A DNA stretch of 9,344 bases. Source: a bacterium. Its GTDB lineage: Bacteria > AUK180. The first letter of the stretch is position 1. Each line of letters opens with the position of its first letter. Under the pieces are notes generated by a model. That model was not told where the DNA came from, searched no databases, and worked only from the letters and a program-made list of their open reading frames with translations. Of the stretch, positions 5,498 through 9,344 are shown piece after piece. A program made the position numbers and the translations under genes. The stretch covers positions 1 to 9,344 of the forward strand of contig JAUXGM010000084.1 of NCBI GenBank assembly GCA_030622125.1, given 5' to 3'.

Positions 5498-7035
5498 TTG
5501 GACTTTTGTTATATAAAATAAGTTTCTCAATAATCGTTTTAATCGGGATCCTTCTTGGTTACAAACTTAGAAGAAAGGTGCTTTATTTTGCATTTATCTT
5601 TATTTCAATCTTTTTTCTTAACGGTAAACCCTTTGTCATTGGGAAATTTATTACCATTCTATTTTTTATTTTTATTTTTACTTATTTCCTTCTTTCAACA
5701 AGATCATACTATATCTATAAAGTTTCAATACTTGCCTTATCTTTTTATATTACCTATCTTTTTGCATCTATTATTCATTACTTTTTATTCGGCGTAGAGA
5801 ATTACAGACTCTTTATATTGGAGAGCATTCCATTTTTTATATTTTTACTGCTTTACCCTGAGATCATTAAAAAGGAGAGAATGAAAATATCGCACCCTAT
5901 TTTTAATCTTTTGGTATCGATATCTTTGATATTCCCGATTATTTCCATTATTATTTTTATTTTATTTAAAAATTTTTCACTTGCCGGGAGTGAGAATATT
6001 ACATATTTTTCATTTATTTTAACATTGTGCCTTTCAATTCTTTATCTGCTTTCAAAACCGTTTTTCCACATTTTATCACCAATATATTTCAATATACACA
6101 GTGACCTTGTAAATTACCTTACTCAAATTATATCCATCGATAGTATGGATGCACTATTACAATTTTCCACAAATTATATATCAAAAAAGATCAAAGTAGA
6201 AGATCTTATTATCAAAAAGGAAGATAAGTATTATAAAATATCATTCAAAGAAAAAAAAGGTAAGCCGCTTTTCTTTGAAGAGGCGAATTTCATTGATTTA
6301 ATAGAAAAAGAACTGAATATACGGATGAATAATATCTATTTTACACTGGAATTACAAAAAAAATTAGATCAGATAAAGGAATTACAGGATAGGATCGCAC
6401 AAGCAGAGGTTTATTCGTTAATGGGGCAGATGGTTGGAACCGTAAGTCATCAATTAAAGACACCTCTTGCAATACTTAATAACAGTAACGAAATATTGCT
6501 GCAAGAAAAACTTACAAAGAAAGAAAAGAATGAGGTTTTACAAACAATAAATGAGGAAATTTCTCATTTAAATGAGATAGTAAATAAATTCCTTAATTTT
6601 GTTAAAACAAAAAAATATAAACTTGAAGAGGTTGATCTTAATAAAATAATAGAAAATGTTATTCGGAAAAATCATTTTGATAAGGAAAAAATAGAAATAA
6701 CCGGAAGCATAAATGAAATTATAATCTCAAATGAAAATGCTCTGGAAGAGATTTTTGTTATCATTTTACAAAATGGTTTTGATGCTATTTCCGGTATTTC
6801 AGATGGAAGGATAAGGATAAAGATCGAAAATATGATTCTGAGCATCTCCGATAACGGTACGAAATTGGACAAAAACATAGAAAAGATATTTGAACCTTTT
6901 TATACGACAAAAGCGAAGGGAATAGGACTTGGACTTGCCATTGTGAGCAAATTATCCGATCTTCTGAAAATTAGATTGGAAGTAAAACAAAAAAAAATCT
7001 GGAAATATTTTACCTTATATTGGGGAAATTCATGA
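5494..7035 (+). CDS. Multi-pass membrane sensor histidine kinase (NtrB-like)
   Basis: A 513-residue protein. About seven hydrophobic segments (roughly 5-23, 30-42, 50-68, 75-98, 105-121, 136-158, 168-186) anchor it in the cytoplasmic membrane without a large outer loop, suggesting it senses a membrane-embedded or cytoplasmic cue. Residues 200-283 form a divergent linker and 284-306 a coiled-coil-like helix. The HisKA phosphoacceptor is H319 (VSHQLKTP; many kinases have HELKTP). The catalytic domain has the N-box around N427 (LQNGFDAI), a G1 box ISDNGT (451-456) in which the second glycine is replaced, an F-box EPFYTTK (467-473) and a G2 box GIGLGLAI (476-483). Its ATG lies in the nadC stop (ATGA). 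It lacks a separate ribosome binding site, so it should depend on coupled translation. The partner is the downstream NtrC-type regulator. Confidence 0.93.
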   Translation: MIGLLLYKISFSIIVLIGILLGYKLRRKVLYFAFIFISIFFLNGKPFVIGKFITILFFIFIFTYFLLSTRSYYIYKVSILALSFYITYLFASIIHYFLFGVENYRLFILESIPFFIFLLLYPEIIKKERMKISHPIFNLLVSISLIFPIISIIIFILFKNFSLAGSENITYFSFILTLCLSILYLLSKPFFHILSPIYFNIHSDLVNYLTQIISIDSMDALLQFSTNYISKKIKVEDLIIKKEDKYYKISFKEKKGKPLFFEEANFIDLIEKELNIRMNNIYFTLELQKKLDQIKELQDRIAQAEVYSLMGQMVGTVSHQLKTPLAILNNSNEILLQEKLTKKEKNEVLQTINEEISHLNEIVNKFLNFVKTKKYKLEEVDLNKIIENVIRKNHFDKEKIEITGSINEIIISNENALEEIFVIILQNGFDAISGISDGRIRIKIENMILSISDNGTKLDKNIEKIFEPFYTTKAKGIGLGLAIVSKLSDLLKIRLEVKQKKIWKYFTLYWGNS

Positions 7036-8318
7036 AAAAAATATTGATAGTTGATGATGAAGATAATATGCGAAAGATACTTTCTCTCGCATTAAAAAAG
7101 CGAAACTATGAAGTTGCAACAGCAAGTTCCGCCATTGAAGGATTAAAAAAGATATCGGGTTTTTCCCCTGATATGATCGTTTCCGATATAAAAATGGATA
7201 AAATGAATGGACTTGAATTTCTGAGAAATATCCGAATAAACTATGGCGGAATACCTGTCTGTTTTATTACCGCTTACGGAAGTATCCAGGGTGCCGTAGA
7301 AGCAATGAAACTTGGAGCAGTGGATTATCTCGAAAAACCGTTTGATATTGGTTCACTTATCGAAATAATCGAGGAAAACAGTATTACCGCCAAAGAAAAA
7401 AGTGAAAAAGTAGAGATAATCGGGTCCTCTGAAATATTAAAAAATATATTAAAAATAGCAAAAAAAGTAGCAAATACAGATGCTACCGTTCTTATCAAAG
7501 GTGAAACCGGGGTTGGAAAGGACCTTATTGCTCAGTTCATTCATCAAAATTCCAATAGATCAAAGGGACCTTTTGTAAAGGTTGACTGCACAGCGATACC
7601 GTCAGAACTTTTTGAATCAGAACTATTCGGACATAAAAAAGGTGCCTTTACGGGTGCAATTGATGATAGGATCGGTAAATTTGAAGTGGCGGATACGGGA
7701 ACGATATTTCTTGATGAGATAGGCACATTAAATCTTGATATGCAAAAAAAATTCCTGCGGATCATTCAGGAAAAAATTCTTGTAAGGATTGGCGAAGCAA
7801 AAGAAAGATCAATTGATATACGAATTATCACTGCAACAAATTCCGACCTTGAAAAAATGGTAACAGCAGGAAAATTTAGAAAAGATCTCTATTTTAGATT
7901 GAAGCATTTTGAAATATTTATTTCACCGTTAAAAAATCGAAATGAAGATGTCAAAGAGCTCATTGATTTTTTCTTAAATAGATACAATGAAAAATATAAA
8001 GAGAAAAAAACAATTTCAGAGATCGGACTGGAAAAATTATTACAATACGATTATCCCGGGAATATAAGGGAGCTTGAGAATATATTGGAACAGGCATACA
8101 TTATCTCGGATACCAAAATTATTTCCAAAAATGATCTTATATTTACCAATCTTGCGGAAGAAGATTCTGATAATACTATGGATATGAATCTAAGAAAAAT
8201 GGAAAAGCAACTCGTTATCAGGGCATTGAAAATAACAGGCGGCAATCTTTCTAAAGCTGCTAAAATTCTTGGAATAAATAGAAATCAATTAGCATATAAG
8301 CTTGAAAAATATAATTAA
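7032..8318 (+). CDS. NtrC-family sigma-54-dependent response regulator
   Basis: A 428-residue cytoplasmic activator with three domains in order. The receiver (about 1-118) has acidic residues D8-D9, phosphoacceptor D52, T80 and K102. The AAA+ sigma-54 interaction domain (about 130-365) has Walker A GETGVGKD (157-164), the GAFTGA loop (204-209) and Walker B IFLDE with D228-E229. A Fis-type helix-turn-helix covers the last 35 residues (GGNLSKAAKILGINRNQLAYKL). All catalytic features look intact, so it should activate sigma-54 RNA polymerase when phosphorylated. ATG 7032 is chosen: it is preceded by GGGGA (7022-7026), starts MKKILIVDDE as in the family, and overlaps the kinase stop as ATGA. A TTG at 7020 would add only four residues. 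No convincing -24/-12 target promoter was found in the window. Confidence 0.95.
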   Translation: MKKILIVDDEDNMRKILSLALKKRNYEVATASSAIEGLKKISGFSPDMIVSDIKMDKMNGLEFLRNIRINYGGIPVCFITAYGSIQGAVEAMKLGAVDYLEKPFDIGSLIEIIEENSITAKEKSEKVEIIGSSEILKNILKIAKKVANTDATVLIKGETGVGKDLIAQFIHQNSNRSKGPFVKVDCTAIPSELFESELFGHKKGAFTGAIDDRIGKFEVADTGTIFLDEIGTLNLDMQKKFLRIIQEKILVRIGEAKERSIDIRIITATNSDLEKMVTAGKFRKDLYFRLKHFEIFISPLKNRNEDVKELIDFFLNRYNEKYKEKKTISEIGLEKLLQYDYPGNIRELENILEQAYIISDTKIISKNDLIFTNLAEEDSDNTMDMNLRKMEKQLVIRALKITGGNLSKAAKILGINRNQLAYKLEKYN

Positions 8319-8986
8319 AAATTAAATCCTATAGAAATCCCCGGTTGAAATAGAAGGGCATCAATATCTTCTGTTTCATCTTTATACCTAAAAGCAAGCT
8401 TATATACATCAACTTCCGGGGTAAGTGTTACTTTACCGAGATCAAATTGCAATCCGACAAATCCGCCATAATAGATCTGTGCAAAATCCCCACCGGTAAA
8501 TTCATCTTCGCTAAGTACAACATAAGTTGAATATTGAGCTTTGGGACCGAAATAAAGAGAGATGGAATCACTAAATCTGAAATCAAAAATAAGATTTCCA
8601 AAACCGGAAAAACCTTGAACACCAAAAAGATTTTGGTATATCCCACCAAAGTCGGTAGCAATTCTAAAAGGGGATTCCCTTGAAGTAAGCCGCCATTTCC
8701 AGTCGAATGAAAGGTTGATCCCGTAAAGTTTAAAACCGAGATCCATACTGTCGCTTAATCCGATTCTAAAAAATAGTTCGGTCATCGGTATTGAACCGAT
8801 GAAATTATTATCACTATCAGTATCACTATCCGATGTATCGGTTACATTGAGATAGGAAATACCAATTCCTGCTCTAACCTGCTTAGCTGGTACTGTATCG
8901 GCATTCTGATAGGTCGTAAGGGAATAACAGCCCGCAAAAACCATCAATGCAATAACAATGATGCTTGTAATTATTTTTCTCTTCAT
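8315..8986 (-). CDS. Putative outer-membrane beta-barrel lipoprotein
   Basis: A 223-residue protein with a signal peptide (MKRK, hydrophobic 5-18) and a lipobox-like VFAGC with C20 as the predicted lipidated residue; Phe at -3 is unusual for a strict lipobox. The rest alternates polar and hydrophobic or aromatic residues in many short strands (for example MDLGFKLYGINLSFDWKW, and the C-terminal FQPGISIGFNF) and ends in Phe, as beta-barrel outer-membrane proteins often do. An acidic S/T/D stretch (residues 49-61) is encoded by a 12-bp tandem repeat. No specific family was recognised. The start is supported by GGAGGTG (8995-8989) and a good promoter. Its stop overlaps the regulator stop by 4 bases (TTAA, 8315-8318), so the two genes converge with no terminator between them. 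Confidence 0.75.
   Translation of the reverse strand: MKRKIITSIIVIALMVFAGCYSLTTYQNADTVPAKQVRAGIGISYLNVTDTSDSDTDSDNNFIGSIPMTELFFRIGLSDSMDLGFKLYGINLSFDWKWRLTSRESPFRIATDFGGIYQNLFGVQGFSGFGNLIFDFRFSDSISLYFGPKAQYSTYVVLSEDEFTGGDFAQIYYGGFVGLQFDLGKVTLTPEVDVYKLAFRYKDETEDIDALLFQPGISIGFNF
8809..8832. repeat. 12-bp tandem repeat in the lipoprotein gene
   Basis: TATCACTATCAG (8809-8820) is followed directly by TATCACTATCCG (8821-8832), 11 of 12 identical. On the coding strand it makes the SDSDTDSD part of the predicted surface stretch. The unit is four codons, so copy change would keep the frame. Confidence 0.6.
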
Positions 8987-8988
8987 AG

Positions 8989-8995
8989 CACCTCC
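8989..8995 (-). promoter_or_regulatory. Ribosome binding site of the lipoprotein gene
   Basis: GGAGGTG on the minus strand ends 2 nt before the ATG at 8986. The spacing is short, but the match to anti-Shine-Dalgarno is strong. The predicted leader is only about 12 nt. Confidence 0.7.
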
Positions 8996-9004
8996 ATATA
9001 GTAT

Positions 9005-9033
9005 ATTATAGTATCTTTTCCTAAAAAAGTCAA
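9005..9033 (-). promoter_or_regulatory. Promoter of the lipoprotein gene
   Basis: On the minus strand TTGACT (9033-9028), a 17-nt spacer and TATAAT (9010-9005). Transcription would start near 8998, leaving a very short leader that still contains GGAGGTG. It lies back to back with the plus-strand promoter at 9041-9069. Confidence 0.8.
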
Positions 9034-9040
9034 ATTTTCC

Positions 9041-9069
9041 TTGATTTTTTTTGTTTTTCTTACTATAAT
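9041..9069 (+). promoter_or_regulatory. Promoter giving a leaderless start at 9076
   Basis: TTGATT (9041-9046), a 17-nt spacer and TATAAT (9064-9069), with 6 nt to the ATG at 9076. No Shine-Dalgarno sequence is present. The -35 box with eight following T residues is identical over 12 bases to the promoter at 2734. Confidence 0.75.
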
Positions 9070-9075
9070 GCTTTT

Positions 9076-9344
9076 ATGAATACAAAAAAAGTCGATGAAT
9101 TACTTTATTGGTTACAGACGGGGTTGATCCTTCTTTTAAGCTTTTTAATTGCGATACTTCTTTCAAGACAGACCGTTGATAGCTCCGTTCTTAAAACCTC
9201 ATGGGCACTTGGACTTTCAATAGTTTTATTTTTTGTATTTCTACTCAGAATATATCTAAAAACAGACGGCTATAAATTTTCATCCCTGGACAAATGTGTT
9301 TTAATATACTATATTTGGCTTGTTATAAATGGAATATTTATCTC
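9076..9344 (+). CDS. Integral membrane protein, 5' part (possible O-antigen ligase-like)
   Basis: An open frame of 89 codons that starts at ATG 9076 and runs off the window. The N-terminus MNTKKVDELLYWLQTG is followed by hydrophobic segments at about 15-30 (GLILLLSFLIAILLS) and 45-62 (LGLSIVLFFVFLLRIYL), then a stretch SLDKCVLIYYIWLVINGIFIS (69-89) that begins a third. The pattern of early membrane helices, an SLDK-type turn and a helix resembles the N-terminus of O-antigen ligase/polymerase-like proteins, but this is weak on so short a piece and other polytopic proteins fit too. The start is supported by the promoter just upstream. The gene is truncated only by the window edge. Confidence 0.65.
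   Translation, partial: MNTKKVDELLYWLQTGLILLLSFLIAILLSRQTVDSSVLKTSWALGLSIVLFFVFLLRIYLKTDGYKFSSLDKCVLIYYIWLVINGIFI

Noticed and set aside
5555-5797. Open frame of 80 codons within the kinase membrane region
   Set aside because: It is a +1-type shadow of the hydrophobic T-rich coding sequence, without ribosome binding site or family resemblance.
7020-7031. TTG start four codons upstream of the NtrC-type regulator
   Set aside because: The GGGGA site lies at 7022-7026, inside that extension, and positions ribosomes at ATG 7032, which also matches the usual N-terminus of receivers and makes an ATGA overlap.

Overview
The window is low-GC, tightly packed bacterial DNA. A lipobox protein with beta-barrel character and a possible O-antigen-ligase-like membrane protein suggest a double-membraned (Gram-negative-type) bacterium. 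I cannot place it in a phylum; the number of weakly conserved proteins points to a poorly sampled lineage. Codons are A/T-rich throughout, neighbouring genes overlap by a few bases, and no rRNA, tRNA, CRISPR array, transposase or integrase gene is visible.

Layout. Positions 1-332 are non-coding and carry short repeats and a nested hairpin, then a strong promoter for rpsU (ribosomal protein bS21, 333-539). Facing rpsU is a two-gene minus-strand operon (2332 to 532): a small YbjN-like protein, then a Clp/Hsp100-like AAA+ protein that keeps the Walker A motif but has lost Walker B, sensor 1, the arginine finger, sensor 2 and the pore loop. An AT-rich repeat-bearing gap (2333-2767) separates this from a plus-strand operon. 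That operon holds an exported UshA/5'-nucleotidase-like protein without recognisable metal ligands (2768-4024) and a DUF2378/heme-NO-binding-like small protein (4047-4595). Next is a translationally coupled operon: nadC (4649-5497), a multi-pass membrane histidine kinase (5494-7035) and an NtrC-type sigma-54 activator (7032-8318), joined by two ATGA overlaps. A convergent lipoprotein gene (8986 to 8315) shares its stop region with the activator. From a compact divergent promoter region, a membrane protein gene starts at 9076 and runs off the window.

How the parts relate. The kinase and activator form a complete NtrB/NtrC-like pair that should switch sigma-54 promoters in response to a membrane or cytoplasmic signal. 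Coupling to nadC, the quinolinate phosphoribosyltransferase of NAD synthesis, ensures co-expression but does not prove a shared function. The two most unusual proteins, the dead-looking Clp ATPase and the metal-ligand-less phosphoesterase, both look like pseudoenzymes that may have become binding or scaffold proteins.

Expression signals are unusually clear. Six promoters fit a sigma-70 pattern with an exact 17-nt spacer. Three of them (before 2768, 4649 and 9076) place the -10 box only 5-6 nt before the ATG, which predicts leaderless mRNAs. rpsU and the two minus-strand units instead have Shine-Dalgarno sequences. Leaderless and SD-led initiation therefore appear to coexist here.
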